DNA of 64,000 nucleotides from the NCBI GenBank assembly GCA_015478775.1, contig JADMKP010000008.1:558076-622075 (forward strand), written 5' to 3'. A program made the translations under genes and the position numbers. Of the stretch, positions 17,038 to 26,635 are shown in pieces (the first letter of the stretch is position 1; each line of letters opens with the position of its first letter). This stretch comes from Fermentimonas sp. (GTDB lineage Bacteria > Bacteroidota > Bacteroidia > Bacteroidales > Dysgonomonadaceae). Below the pieces are notes generated by a model. That model did no database searches. It saw nothing but the letters and a program-made list of their open reading frames with translations, and was not told the origin of the DNA.

Positions 17038-17176
17038 TGCAGAAGTTTAAAATATGCAGAAGTTTAAATATGCAGAAGTTTAAATGTGCCGAAGTTTAAA
17101 ATATCAATAAGTTTAAAATATCAATAAGTTTAAACAATACCAAAGTTTTAAAATCTCAAACTTAAACCGCAAAATA
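17038..17176 (-). repeat. 16-17 bp tandem array starting at the stop codon of the ABC ATPase gene
   Basis: Read on the minus strand: the gene end TTATTTTGCGGTTTAAG is followed by copies of TTATTGATATTTTAAAC (two identical), then TTCGGCACATTTAAAC and three copies of TTCTGCATA-TTTAAAC type. About seven units; each carries the TAA in the same place. It ends just upstream of the DUF368 promoter. Confidence 0.85.
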
Positions 17177-17878
17177 AGACTCCAATTCTTTGAGTGTATT
17201 CTCACTGGTGAGGATATCATTTACCACCAATCCCCTCTCCAGCACCACAATACGGTCGCACACCTCAGTAACATGATTAAGGTCGTGGCTAGAAATAAGC
17301 ATAGTCATGTTTCTAATAGTTTTTAGCTCATTAAGCATCTTCTTTAATCTTATTTGCGAAGTAGGGTCCAGTGCAGTAAAAGGCTCATCTAAAATAAGTA
17401 TTTGCGGATCGCTAATAAGCGCAGCAGCAATCCCGGTTTTCTTCTGGTTCCCTTTAGATAAGTCGCGAATTAACTTTCCCGACCCCAGTATTTCCCCGTT
17501 AAAGAAATCCTTCATCGACTCAAGAAAAGTGGCAATATCACCCTCCGATTTATTATATACCTTGGCAGTAAAAGCAAAATACTCTTCAGGAGTGAGGAAG
17601 TCAATCAAAAAACCCTCGTCGAGAAACGACCCCACCTTCGCTTTCCACTCATCGCGCTTAGCCACCGTTTTCCCATCAATAAGCACCTCTCCCGTTGAAG
17701 CCTCAATCAGGTCGAGTATCAACCTAAACAAAGTGGTCTTGCCCGCACCATTATTACCCACCAAGCCAAAACTTTCACCCTGTGGTATCCTCAAAGATGG
17801 AATATTAAGCACCGTAACGCCGCCATACAACTTCTTTAAATTACTCACTGCAATAATCCCTTGCTGCTGTTGAACCAT
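17162..17878 (-). CDS. ABC transporter ATP-binding protein
   Basis: 238 residues. Walker A GLVGNNGAGKTTLFR (near residue 36), signature LSKGNQKKTG (near 139), Walker B ILILDEPFTALDP (near 158) and the switch His in ISSHDLNHV: all catalytic elements are present. It lies 83 nt after, and on the same strand as, a DUF5687 membrane protein, which is presumably the permease partner. Substrate unknown. The sequence most resembles ABC-2-type export ATPases with a short C-terminus. Confidence 0.93.
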   Translation of the reverse strand: MVQQQQGIIAVSNLKKLYGGVTVLNIPSLRIPQGESFGLVGNNGAGKTTLFRLILDLIEASTGEVLIDGKTVAKRDEWKAKVGSFLDEGFLIDFLTPEEYFAFTAKVYNKSEGDIATFLESMKDFFNGEILGSGKLIRDLSKGNQKKTGIAAALISDPQILILDEPFTALDPTSQIRLKKMLNELKTIRNMTMLISSHDLNHVTEVCDRIVVLERGLVVNDILTSENTLKELESYFAV

Positions 17879-17921
17879 ATTTTTTTTTATTTATTTGATT
17901 AGGTATTTAAGAAAGCGTTGC

Positions 17922-17975
17922 ATGCTTATAATTTCTTTTATGCTTATTCTTTCTTCAATGCTCACTCTTTTTTTC
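17922..17975 (-). repeat. 18-bp tandem array at the 3' end of the DUF5687 gene
   Basis: Three 18-bp units (17975-17958, 17957-17940, 17939-17922). On the minus strand these are a GAAAAAAAGAGTGAGCAT-type unit carrying the real stop TGA, then two units with TAAGCAT at the same place. Confidence 0.75.
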
Positions 17976-19443
17976 GAAATCCATCACATAATGCATACTT
18001 CCTTCGTAAGAACTGCTTTTCAATTACTCTCAACAACGGTTCACGAAACACTATACCCGATAATCCTAACAATGTTATGATAATTAACGCTATATAGGTG
18101 GCAGAAAATATTGCAAACAGTTGGATCAACCCAATTGGAATTACTAATAGAGGAATCATAACCAAAAAATTCTTATAACTCACCCCCTGCATATTCATAG
18201 AAGAACCTCTTGAGAGTTCTAACCGTTTAGTATTAAGTGTTGCCGCAAAAATATACACGTAGATATTTACGCCTACATTATATACAAAAGCCACCAGGTG
18301 ATGTATAATGACATTTTTTCCAAACAAAAAATAAGGAGTTGTAAGAATAAAAGATACTATACATAGAGCCAGCATCAAAGTGTAATTTGCCCTTATATAT
18401 GTGCTTGTATCAATATTGCGGGACATTAGAAAATCGAAGTGCGACCCGTCCCAGTTGATAATCCATTGCCCAAACATCAACATACCCGTACCAGTTACAA
18501 AGACAGCCACAAAAAGTAGCCATGCAGACTTATCGGCATACGTTGGGTTAGGATAGAATATGAGTCCATAAAACAGAAAGAAAATTGCAGTGTAAAGAGT
18601 ACTCTTTGTCCGTTTGTGCCTAAGCACCAGTTTTATCTCAAGAGAGATAATTTCACCTATCTTGCCATATCGCTCAATAAAAGTGAATTTCTGCGATTCA
18701 GCACCTCTCCTTTTACTAATTCGTTCAAACGACTCGGTGTAGTAGTTGCGAGCAAAAAATAACTTGTTTAAGAAAAAAGCAAGCAGGCTTAACGATATTA
18801 CAGAAACCCAAACCAGGGGTGTAGTAATCAGAAAACCAAAAACACTTTGCGATACTTCAAACAGAGATAATATCTTATAATATTCAAGTGCAAACACAGC
18901 ACCTCCTATTATTAGCAGCAAGACCACACCAACCAGGATATTATTAAACTTTCGTTTCAGCAGCGGTGCCATCAAGGTATTAAACCATATAAGAAAGACC
19001 ACGATAAAAATGAAACGGAAGAAGCTTAATGCCCCCAGTGTTGGATAAATTTCTTTAATTGCAAAAGGAATTACAAAACAAAGTGCTATGTAATTCAAAG
19101 GATTAAGCAAAGGTTTCAGTAAAAGATAGTTTACAAGCGTATCTCTTTTAACAGGCAGCACTTGATAACTCTCTAGGTTTATCTTGCTCAGTGGCTGCAT
19201 AATGTAGCGCATCATCAGTATTGCAATAACAGCATAAATAATACCGCCCATAACAATATCAGTAGGATTTTTCTGAGGCGCTATTTCCATGAGTAGGTTA
19301 GGTAAAAACAACCCCAACATTACCAATATCGCAAGAAAGTAAAGGGCCATTAACCCAACAAAAATATTTACTATCAGATTCTTATAATACCCGGGCGCAC
19401 GAACAGTTTGCAGCCAATAGTGCCAAAATAATGTTTTATACAT
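17962..19443 (-). CDS. DUF5687-family membrane protein, probable ABC permease
   Basis: 493 residues with about ten to twelve hydrophobic segments and an ABC-2-like arrangement. Recognised as the Bacteroidota DUF5687 family, which is normally found beside an ABC ATPase, as here. It starts MYKTLFWHYWLQTVRAPGYYKNL, the family's conserved amphipathic N-terminus. The charged loop SFERISKRRGAESQKF separates the two halves. The stop codon lies in an 18-bp repeat. It lies 18 nt after the HerA-like gene. Substrate unknown. Confidence 0.8.
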   Translation of the reverse strand: MYKTLFWHYWLQTVRAPGYYKNLIVNIFVGLMALYFLAILVMLGLFLPNLLMEIAPQKNPTDIVMGGIIYAVIAILMMRYIMQPLSKINLESYQVLPVKRDTLVNYLLLKPLLNPLNYIALCFVIPFAIKEIYPTLGALSFFRFIFIVVFLIWFNTLMAPLLKRKFNNILVGVVLLLIIGGAVFALEYYKILSLFEVSQSVFGFLITTPLVWVSVISLSLLAFFLNKLFFARNYYTESFERISKRRGAESQKFTFIERYGKIGEIISLEIKLVLRHKRTKSTLYTAIFFLFYGLIFYPNPTYADKSAWLLFVAVFVTGTGMLMFGQWIINWDGSHFDFLMSRNIDTSTYIRANYTLMLALCIVSFILTTPYFLFGKNVIIHHLVAFVYNVGVNIYVYIFAATLNTKRLELSRGSSMNMQGVSYKNFLVMIPLLVIPIGLIQLFAIFSATYIALIIITLLGLSGIVFREPLLRVIEKQFLRRKYALCDGFRKKE

Positions 19444-19461
19444 AGTGTGTCAATCAATAGA

Positions 19462-21000
19462 TTACCTCTTGCCAAACAGTCCGCCAAAAATACCACGAGT
19501 TATAGTTCTGCCCAGCTCATTACCAATTTGCCTCTTTGCACTCCTGCCCACCTGATCAAGTAAATCGCCAAAGATACCCTGCTCCTCTTTCTTTTTCCTT
19601 GCCGCAGCACGTCTATTCCTATCTTCTTCTCGGGCAGCCTTTTCGGCCTCTTTTTGAAGACGCACCCTTTCTCTTTCCTCGGCAGCCAATCGCCTCTCTT
19701 CCTCAAGAAGATTCTCTTTATGCGACAATATTTCGTATGCCGACTCCCTGTCAATCAGATCTTCATAAACACCATATAGCAGCGAACTACGCAATGCCTG
19801 ATCCCTTTCGCCAAGAGTAATAGGCCCTATCTGTCCCTGTGGCGGAAGTATATTAGCTCTCTCAACCATTTGTGGAGCACCTTTCTCATCCAGAAAAGAA
19901 ACAAGTGCCTCACCGGTATTCAATTGAGTAATTGCATCTTCGGTATTAAACTTAGGATTAGCTCTGAAAGTATTTGCAGCCACCCGCACAGCCTTCTGGT
20001 CGTTTGGAGTATAAGCCCTCAAAGCATGCTGAACACGGTTGCCTAGTTGCCCCAGAATACTCTCAGGTATATCTGCAGGATTTTGAGTACAAAAATAAAT
20101 GCCTACTCCTTTAGATCTAATCAATCGTACAATCTGCTCCACCTTTTCAAGCAACGATCTTGGCATATCATTAAAAAGCAAATGAGCCTCATCAAAGAAA
20201 AACACCAGCTTTGGCTTGTCCAAATCACCAACCTCAGGCAGCGTTTCATACAAATCGTCAAGCAACCACAACAAGAAAGTTGTATACACCCTTGGCGAGT
20301 TCATTAACTTATCGGCAGCAAGAATATTTATTACCCCTTTGCCCTCTTCAGTCTGAATAAAATCTGTAATCTCAAGATTAGGCTCACCAAAAAACCTATC
20401 AGCACCCTCGCTCTCAATCCTCATCAACCCACGCTGAATAGCACCAATACTTACAGGTGAGATATTTCCATATTTAGTAGTAAAATCTTTCCTGTTATCC
20501 CCAATAAACTGAAGCATCTTTTGCAAGTCCTTCAAATCAATAAGGAGAAGATCATTATCATCGGCAATTTTAAAAGCCATAGTTAAAATAGCCCCTTGAG
20601 TTTCGTTTAGATTAAGTAAACGCTCAAGCAAAAGCGGTCCCATAGACGAAACAGTAGTACGCACCGGATGTCCCTGCTCGCCAAACACATCCCAAAACCT
20701 TACCGGAAATGCTTTGTACTCAAACCCCTTATCTTTTAGATTATAACCATCAACACGCTTATTTACGCTCTCTTTATTACCACCAATTTTTGCTACCCCC
20801 GACAAATCACCTTTCATATCAGCAGCAAATACGGGCACACCCATATCACTAAATGATTCAGAAAGAGTTTGAAGAGTAACAGTTTTTCCGGTACCTGTTG
20901 CACCTGTAATAAGTCCATGACGGTTTGCCATTTTAGGTATCAGGCAAACTTCTTTCTCATCGTTTATGGCTATAAAAGCACGACGGCTGTTATCGTACAT
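19462..21000 (-). CDS. HerA-like (DUF853/YjgR) P-loop ATPase
   Basis: 512 residues from the ATG at 21000 ([17 protein letters not shown]). Walker [15 protein letters not shown] near residue 36, Walker [15 protein letters not shown] near 225, an arginine-finger-type segment [14 protein letters not shown], and a long Arg/Lys/Glu coiled C-terminus ending GGLFGKR. This is the free-standing HerA/FtsK-superfamily ATPase (DUF853), widely conserved but of unclear role. It is not accompanied by NurA or a SIR2/nuclease partner, so a defence role is not indicated. Confidence 0.85.
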   Translation of the reverse strand: MYDNSRRAFIAINDEKEVCLIPKMANRHGLITGATGTGKTVTLQTLSESFSDMGVPVFAADMKGDLSGVAKIGGNKESVNKRVDGYNLKDKGFEYKAFPVRFWDVFGEQGHPVRTTVSSMGPLLLERLLNLNETQGAILTMAFKIADDNDLLLIDLKDLQKMLQFIGDNRKDFTTKYGNISPVSIGAIQRGLMRIESEGADRFFGEPNLEITDFIQTEEGKGVINILAADKLMNSPRVYTTFLLWLLDDLYETLPEVGDLDKPKLVFFFDEAHLLFNDMPRSLLEKVEQIVRLIRSKGVGIYFCTQNPADIPESILGQLGNRVQHALRAYTPNDQKAVRVAANTFRANPKFNTEDAITQLNTGEALVSFLDEKGAPQMVERANILPPQGQIGPITLGERDQALRSSLLYGVYEDLIDRESAYEILSHKENLLEEERRLAAEERERVRLQKEAEKAAREEDRNRRAAARKKKEEQGIFGDLLDQVGRSAKRQIGNELGRTITRGIFGGLFGKR

Positions 21001-21102
21001 ATTTGTTTGTTTTAGATTTTTAGTGAAAACAAAGTTAAACAAATATTTTAAAACAGGTTGCTATATGATTTATTATGTTAATAATTGAACTATCTATAAT
21101 TT

Positions 21103-21147
21103 AAGGTTTGTTTGTGATGTATGGTTGCGTTTTCACAAACAAACCTT
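21103..21147 (-). terminator. 15-bp perfect inverted repeat after menA
   Basis: AAGGTTTGTTTGTGA (21103-21117) and TCACAAACAAACCTT (21133-21147), loop 15 nt, starting 4 nt after the menA stop. No long T-run follows on the minus strand, so it may act as a terminator or as a 3'-end stabiliser. Confidence 0.6.
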
Positions 21148-21150
21148 ATT

Positions 21151-22056
21151 CTATAAATTAATACAAACCACAAACGAAAGAGCAATTAGCAACCCCGCCA
21201 ACGAAGTGATTTTAAGATATGGGTCCAGCTCATGCCCGGTTTTAAATCTGATATCTCTAAGAACCTTAAAAAGAATAAGAAAGAAGATGAGATAGATGTA
21301 ATTGAACCAATGTTGCGAAGCAAATAAATAGCTAAAGGAAAGAAGACAGAAAAACGAGAGAAAAGTTAAAGTAGCGTGATAAATTTTAGCCCTGGTTAAT
21401 CCCAGTTTAACCGCAACAGTTTTCTTGCCCGACTTCCTATCATTCTCAATATCACGCATATTGTTTACATTCAAAATCATGGTGCTTATCAATCCTATTG
21501 AAATAGCTGGGAGCACAGGAATAAAATCGATTATGTGCGTATGAAGAAAGTATGTACCAATTACAGGAACCGGTCCGAAGAATATAAAAGCAAACAAATC
21601 TCCCCAACCTCTATAACCATATGCATTCTTGCCCATGGTATAAAACAGAGCTGCAAGAATGCATAATAAACCAATAAACAGAAGAGAGATCCAAGCTATT
21701 ATGCTTACAAAAGGAGAAATCTTATATACCAATACAGAGCCAGAAATAACACAAGCAACAATAAAAACTGAAATGGCCCCCTTCATTTGTGATGCAGTAA
21801 TCAATCCACCCTGCAGGGCTCGGGTAGGACCAACCCTCTTGCCCGTTATATCAGTTCCTTTTTGAAAATCGCCCAGGTCATTAGCCAAATTAGCCAAAAT
21901 CTGAATGGCAATTGCCAGGATCATGGCAAAGGTAAGTACGGTTAAATCCATACCACCTTTATACAAAGCCAGTCCGCTACCCAATATTACGGTAGATACC
22001 GCCAAAAAAAGAGTTCGTAACCTAAATGCCGAAATCCAATCCTTTGCAGATGCCAT
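21151..22056 (-). CDS. menA: 1,4-dihydroxy-2-naphthoate polyprenyltransferase
   Basis: 301 residues, about nine membrane helices, UbiA superfamily. The two Asp-rich prenyl-diphosphate motifs are NLANDLGDFQKGTD (near residue 58) and NNMRDIENDRKSGKKT (near 195). It attaches the isoprenoid chain of menaquinone at the inner membrane. It lies 16 nt after proS in the same direction. Confidence 0.94.
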   Translation of the reverse strand: MASAKDWISAFRLRTLFLAVSTVILGSGLALYKGGMDLTVLTFAMILAIAIQILANLANDLGDFQKGTDITGKRVGPTRALQGGLITASQMKGAISVFIVACVISGSVLVYKISPFVSIIAWISLLFIGLLCILAALFYTMGKNAYGYRGWGDLFAFIFFGPVPVIGTYFLHTHIIDFIPVLPAISIGLISTMILNVNNMRDIENDRKSGKKTVAVKLGLTRAKIYHATLTFLSFFCLLSFSYLFASQHWFNYIYLIFFLILFKVLRDIRFKTGHELDPYLKITSLAGLLIALSFVVCINL

Positions 22057-22072
22057 TATTTTGCCCTATTAA

Positions 22073-23554
22073 TTAATAAGAGCGAGCAAAAACAACTCTT
22101 TGTGTCGATGGTTTGCCCGATACCATGCACACACCTGGCGTCTTATCACCATCTAGCGGGATACAGCGAATTGTTGCTTTGGTATCATTCTTAATCTGCT
22201 CTTCTGTCTCAGGCGTTCCGTCCCAGTGGCAAAGCAGGAAACCACCTTTTTCAATCTCAACCTTAAAATCGTCATAACTATCAACCTCTCTGGTTTGAGA
22301 AGCTCTAAAATCGAACGCTTTCTTATAGATATTATCCTGAATCTCATCCAAAAGATTCTTTATATACTCTTCTATGCCATCGGTAGAAACAGTCTCTTTA
22401 GTTAAAGTATCACGCCTGGCCACCTCAATGGTGTTGCTCTCCAAATCGCGAGCACCAATAGCCAGCCTCACCGGCACACCTTTCAGTTCATACTCAGCAA
22501 ATTTCCAACCCGGCTTCTTGTTGTCCGATTTGTCATACTTAACACTCACACCCAGAGCTTTAAGCTTTTTAGTAATATCAGCAACCTTCTCATTTATCAG
22601 ATCAAGTTGCTCTTTATTTTTATATATAGGCACAATAACAACCTGATATGGAGCCAACTTAGGAGGCAGCACCAATCCGTTATCATCAGAGTGAGTCATA
22701 ATAAGCGCACCAATCAAGCGAGTAGAAACACCCCATGATGTAGCCCAAACATATTCCCTTTGCCCGTTCTGATCAGAAAATTGTACATCAAAGGCTTTGG
22801 CAAAATTCTGTCCCAGGAAATGTGAAGTACCAGATTGCAAAGCTTTCCCATCCTGCATAAGTGCCTCAATTGTATATGTGTCTATGGCTCCGGCAAATCT
22901 TTCAGACGCAGACTTAAAACCTTTAATAACAGGCATTGCCATATACTGTTCGGCAAAATCAGAGTACACATTAATCATCTGCTCCGTCTCTTCAATAGCC
23001 TCTTCTTTAGTTGCGTGAGCAGTGTGCCCCTCCTGCCAAAGAAACTCAGTAGTTCTCAAAAACAACCTTGTACGCATCTCCCAGCGCACCACATTGGCCC
23101 ATTGATTAATAAGCAGTGGTAGGTCGCGATACGATTGAATCCAATTCTTATAAGTACTCCAAATAATTGTTTCAGAAGTGGGGCGCACCACCAGCTCCTC
23201 TTCTAGCTTAGCAGCAGGGTCAACAATTACACCACCTCCATTAGGATCATTTTTCAGCCTGTAGTGAGTTACCACAGCGCACTCTTTGGCAAAACCTTCC
23301 ACATGCTCTGCTTCTTTGCTAAGATAAGATTTTGGAATAAAAAGCGGGAAATATGCATTCATATGACCAGTTTCTTTAAACATATCGTCTAGCTGACGCT
23401 GCATTTTTTCCCAAATGGCATACCCATAAGGCTTTATAACCATGCAACCTCTAACGGCCGAGTTCTCAGCCATATCTGCCTTAATAACCAAATCTTGATA
23501 CCATTGCGAGAAATCTTCGCTTCTAGGAGTAAGCTCCTTCAATACCTTTGCCAT
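22073..23554 (-). CDS. proS: prolyl-tRNA synthetase, eukaryote/archaea-type
   Basis: 493 residues from the ATG at 23554 ([19 protein letters not shown]). Class II synthetase motifs: [15 protein letters not shown], motif 2 [23 protein letters not shown], motif 3 [16 protein letters not shown], then the anticodon-binding domain and the C-terminal zinc-like domain ending RVVFARSY. No INS editing domain is present between motifs 2 and 3, as expected for the ProS type 3 found in Bacteroidota. Heads the proS-menA unit. Confidence 0.97.
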   Translation of the reverse strand: MAKVLKELTPRSEDFSQWYQDLVIKADMAENSAVRGCMVIKPYGYAIWEKMQRQLDDMFKETGHMNAYFPLFIPKSYLSKEAEHVEGFAKECAVVTHYRLKNDPNGGGVIVDPAAKLEEELVVRPTSETIIWSTYKNWIQSYRDLPLLINQWANVVRWEMRTRLFLRTTEFLWQEGHTAHATKEEAIEETEQMINVYSDFAEQYMAMPVIKGFKSASERFAGAIDTYTIEALMQDGKALQSGTSHFLGQNFAKAFDVQFSDQNGQREYVWATSWGVSTRLIGALIMTHSDDNGLVLPPKLAPYQVVIVPIYKNKEQLDLINEKVADITKKLKALGVSVKYDKSDNKKPGWKFAEYELKGVPVRLAIGARDLESNTIEVARRDTLTKETVSTDGIEEYIKNLLDEIQDNIYKKAFDFRASQTREVDSYDDFKVEIEKGGFLLCHWDGTPETEEQIKNDTKATIRCIPLDGDKTPGVCMVSGKPSTQRVVFARSY

Positions 23555-23593
23555 TATATTATTTTGAAAAATTGATGTAATTATTTGAAGGTG

Positions 23594-23601
23594 CAAAGAT
23601 A
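23594..23601 (-). promoter_or_regulatory. -7 box for proS
   Basis: TATCTTTG on the minus strand, 40 nt before the proS ATG; no convincing -33 box. Confidence 0.5.
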
Positions 23602-23960
23602 ATAATTTTTCATGTATTACATTCTAAATGTATTATGTATAGATACACCTATTGTAAAATACGAAAATGATGTTTATGTATTTAAAATGCAAAATATCAC
23701 AGTTCATTTGTAAGGGATATATATTGAAGATGAAATTAAAGTTAATGAGACTAACTTTACTCGGATTCACCATGAATTTTTCCATGAGGATCCGAGCGAA
23801 AGACGAGCAAAGTACAGTTTTACTTCAGTGAATCTTGTTTAGCCTCGTTTTAAGAATTATGAGTTCTTGTCTTTGTAAATAACCGATTCGCTCACAAATA
23901 CGTTATATCTATTGACCGTTGCTTTGGGAATCAAAAAATTAACTCAATAAAACTCATAAA
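23602..23960. other. 359-nt non-coding stretch with two inverted repeats
   Basis: No credible ORF. AAAGTTA-ATGAGAC-TAACTTT forms a 7-bp hairpin near 23738-23758; next to it CTCGGATTC (from 23760) pairs with GGATCCGAG (to 23796) over 9 bp with one T-G pair. No flanking T-run. They may be a small RNA, a leftover of a lost gene or a bidirectional structure; nothing decides it. Confidence 0.45.
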
Positions 23961-24176
23961 ATGAAAGCAAATGGAAAATCAGTAAATGAAATACTTACAA
24001 ACCTGCCAGAAGAAAGAGTTGTGCCCTTTAACAAGCTGCATAAAGTAATTATGGATAACCTACCCGAGGGATTTGAAGCAGCTATAAGTTATGGGAGTTT
24101 GGGATATGTAGTGCCCCATACAATATATCCTGCCGGTTATCATTGCAAACCAATAGAACCACTTCCATTTGGATAA
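23961..24176 (+). CDS. DUF1801-like protein, C-terminally truncated (possible pseudogene)
   Basis: 71 residues: the start of a DUF1801 (YdhG-like) protein, with NLPEERVVPFNKLHKVIMDNLP and ISYGSLGYVVPHTIYPAGYHC. Family members normally continue after the PLPF motif for another 50-80 residues; here TAA follows PLPFG at once, and none of the three frames downstream continues the domain. This looks like a deletion that joined the stump to the cysteine-synthase promoter region. Confidence 0.6.
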   Translation: MKANGKSVNEILTNLPEERVVPFNKLHKVIMDNLPEGFEAAISYGSLGYVVPHTIYPAGYHCKPIEPLPFG

Positions 24177-24216
24177 GTTTTTATGATAATAACATTAAGA
24201 AATAGAAGCTTTTGGG

Positions 24217-24224
24217 TATATTTG
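24217..24224 (+). promoter_or_regulatory. -7 box for the cysteine-synthase-like gene
   Basis: TATATTTG, 106 nt before the ATG; the -33 region is weak. Confidence 0.45.
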
Positions 24225-24330
24225 CACAATAATAATATATTTGAATAAACAGATTGTCATTACTGAAAATAATAGTTAATTAATTCAGTTATTTCAACTT
24301 TACTGCTATTTAAATTCAATAAACAATAAA

Positions 24331-25254
24331 ATGATTAAAAAAGGAACTTTAGAACTCATAAATAATACACCTCTGCTGGTTTTGGATAAAATTGTTGCAG
24401 ATAAAGTAATATATGCTAAGGCAGATTACCTTCAACCAGGAGGAAGTGTAAAAGATAGGGCAGCATATCAGCTGGTTAAAGATGCTTATGAAAGAGGTGA
24501 TTTGAAAAAGGGGCAACCGGTTGTAGAGATGACAAGCGGTAATATGGGTGCCGGAATGGCTGTTGTGTGTAAGCAGTTTGGAAATCCATTTTATGCAGTT
24601 ATGTCTGAAGGAAACAGTATTGAAAGGCGTAAAGCTTTGAAAGCACTTGGGGCGGAAATTATTCTCACAAAGCAAGTAAACGGTACTATGGGTATGGTGA
24701 CGGGTGACGATATTAAACATGCCGGTGATGTTGCTCGCGAATATGCAAAAGAGATAAATGCTTTTTATGCCGATCAATTTAATAGCCCATCATGTTTAAC
24801 TGCACATTATAATACTACTGGACCCGAGATTTGGGAAGACTTGCCAGAGGTTGAAGCTTTTGTTTCGATAGTGGGGAGTGGTGGAACTTTTATGGGTACA
24901 TCTAAGTTTTTGAGAGAACAAAATCCTGCTATAAAATGTATTGCCGTGGAACCAGAGAATACAGCAATTTTAAAAACTGGTAAAGTAAAATCGGCTAAAC
25001 ATATCATTCAGGGTACTGGGTATGGATTTGTGCCGCCGCATTGGGAGGATGGTTTAGCGGATGAGATTATAACTGTTTCTGATGATGAGGTTCGCGAGAT
25101 GACAGTTAGGTTAAGTGAAGAGCAAGGATTGTATGTAGGTTATTCTTCGGGTGCAAATATTGCTGCTACTATTAAATTTCTTGAGAAAAATTCGAGCATT
25201 AAATACATCGCAACTATTCTTTGCGACACGGGTTACAAATATTCGGATTTGTAA
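24331..25254 (+). CDS. PLP-dependent cysteine synthase-family enzyme
   Basis: 307 residues, fold-type II. The PLP lysine lies in GGSVKDRAAYQL (near residue 41); the substrate loop is TSGNMGAGMA (near residue 70), where Thr/Ile of typical CysK TSGNTGIA is replaced; the phosphate loop is GSGGTFMGTSKF. The C-terminus VGYSSGANIAATIKF and LCDTGYKYSDL is like O-acetylserine sulfhydrylase or cystathionine beta-synthase cores. Most likely makes cysteine, but the changed substrate loop leaves another amino-acid substrate open. It converges on the MFS gene with one base between stop codons. Confidence 0.83.
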   Translation: MIKKGTLELINNTPLLVLDKIVADKVIYAKADYLQPGGSVKDRAAYQLVKDAYERGDLKKGQPVVEMTSGNMGAGMAVVCKQFGNPFYAVMSEGNSIERRKALKALGAEIILTKQVNGTMGMVTGDDIKHAGDVAREYAKEINAFYADQFNSPSCLTAHYNTTGPEIWEDLPEVEAFVSIVGSGGTFMGTSKFLREQNPAIKCIAVEPENTAILKTGKVKSAKHIIQGTGYGFVPPHWEDGLADEIITVSDDEVREMTVRLSEEQGLYVGYSSGANIAATIKFLEKNSSIKYIATILCDTGYKYSDL

Positions 25255-25255
25255 T

Positions 25256-26635
25256 TCACTTCTTCTCTACATCCCCCCTAAAGAAAGAGAAGAATATTCC
25301 TGGGATTCCGATTATTGCAAAAATAATAAATCCCCATTTTAAAGCTTTTAGAAATAGTATATCGGGCACTGCTTCTACAGATTGACTGCCAAAGTTTATT
25401 GAAATTAGGAGGGTTATGATGCTCATGCTTATGATCTGTCCGAATACTCGCATTGAGGATGCAAGTCCGGATGCCTGACCGTATTGTTTACGCTCTACCG
25501 AACTCATTATGGTGTTCATGTTGGGCGACGAGAACAGGGCAAATCCTAGTCCCACCCATATAAGTACTCCCACTATATATGCTATTGAGGTATCGTGCGA
25601 TAGAAAAGCAAGCATTGCAAGCCCCGTTGTGCACATAGCCATGCCTATGGTTGCAAAATAGCGTGGTTGTATTCTGTCTGAGAGCCTCCCCACTATTGGA
25701 GAGAAAATTGCCATCATTATTGGTTGTGCAATAATTACAGCACCTGCCTGGCGGGGAGTTAGATTTTGAATCTTTTGTAGATAGAGGCTTAGAAAAAATA
25801 CGATGGCAAAGGTGGCTGTATAATTGATTAGTGCCGATAGGTTGGAGTAGGTGAATAGTCTGTTTTTTGTGAATAATGATGTGTTTAATAATGGATTCTC
25901 TGCTCTGCTTTCGATCTTCCAAAATAGAAACAAAAGCATTAGTGATATTGCCATTAGAGCCCATCCTGTGGCAGATGGTATTTGTGATGAGCCGTAAACC
26001 AAAGTGGTGAGGCCAGTCATAAATATGACAGTGCCAAGCTTGTCGGTTTTTTTAGCAACCCTATCAATCTTCTTCTCGCTTTTTAGATATAGCATTGAAA
26101 TTACTATATTGAATGTACCGAGTACAGCTGCAATAATAAAAAGAAAACGCCAACCAAATTGTTGAGTTATAATGCCACCTAGCAATGGCCCCAAAGCTAG
26201 TCCTGCATACACAGCAGAGACTGATATGCCCAAAACACGACCTCTTTGTTGGGGCGGGAATGAAGAAACAAGTATGGCCTGCCCGGTGGTGCCCGAGAAG
26301 GCTGCTCCAACTCCTTGAAGAAAGCGGGCTACTATGAGCCAAGTGCCGTTTGGTGCAATAAAGCAGATTGCCGATGCCAGAGTAAATATTATGAGCCCGA
26401 GCTTAAAGAGCTTACTATTGTCGCTGTTATCGCCCCATACACCGGCAGGAAGCATAAAAAGCGCTGTGCCAAGTATGAACGAGGTTATAATCCAACTTAA
26501 TTGTAAAGCCGATAGCGAAAAGTCGTGCTCAATTGAGGGTAAAGCAATATTTACTGCCGACACCAGGAAGGTGCCAATAAAAGAGGTGATGGCTACAATG
26601 AGCAGTATTGATTGGCTTTTTCTTGTATCTGTCAT
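25256..26635 (-). CDS. MFS transporter, DHA2-like
   Basis: 459 residues with 13-14 predicted helices. Motif A-like GVWGDNSDNSKLFKLG after helix 2, RFLQGVGAAFSGTTGQAIL in helix 4 and the motif C-like GLALGPLLGGIITQQFGW in helix 5: the pattern of DHA2 drug/proton antiporters (EmrB/QacA type). Its ATG overlaps the stop of the beta-mannosidase gene by 4 nt, so the pair is translationally coupled; it may instead export or import a sugar product. Substrate not determined. Confidence 0.85.
   Translation of the reverse strand: MTDTRKSQSILLIVAITSFIGTFLVSAVNIALPSIEHDFSLSALQLSWIITSFILGTALFMLPAGVWGDNSDNSKLFKLGLIIFTLASAICFIAPNGTWLIVARFLQGVGAAFSGTTGQAILVSSFPPQQRGRVLGISVSAVYAGLALGPLLGGIITQQFGWRFLFIIAAVLGTFNIVISMLYLKSEKKIDRVAKKTDKLGTVIFMTGLTTLVYGSSQIPSATGWALMAISLMLLFLFWKIESRAENPLLNTSLFTKNRLFTYSNLSALINYTATFAIVFFLSLYLQKIQNLTPRQAGAVIIAQPIMMAIFSPIVGRLSDRIQPRYFATIGMAMCTTGLAMLAFLSHDTSIAYIVGVLIWVGLGFALFSSPNMNTIMSSVERKQYGQASGLASSMRVFGQIISMSIITLLISINFGSQSVEAVPDILFLKALKWGFIIFAIIGIPGIFFSFFRGDVEKK

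Noticed and set aside
19462-21000. HerA-type defence ATPase
   Set aside because: It is the free-standing DUF853/YjgR type with a coiled C-terminus and no nuclease, SIR2 or NurA partner; its neighbours are housekeeping genes.
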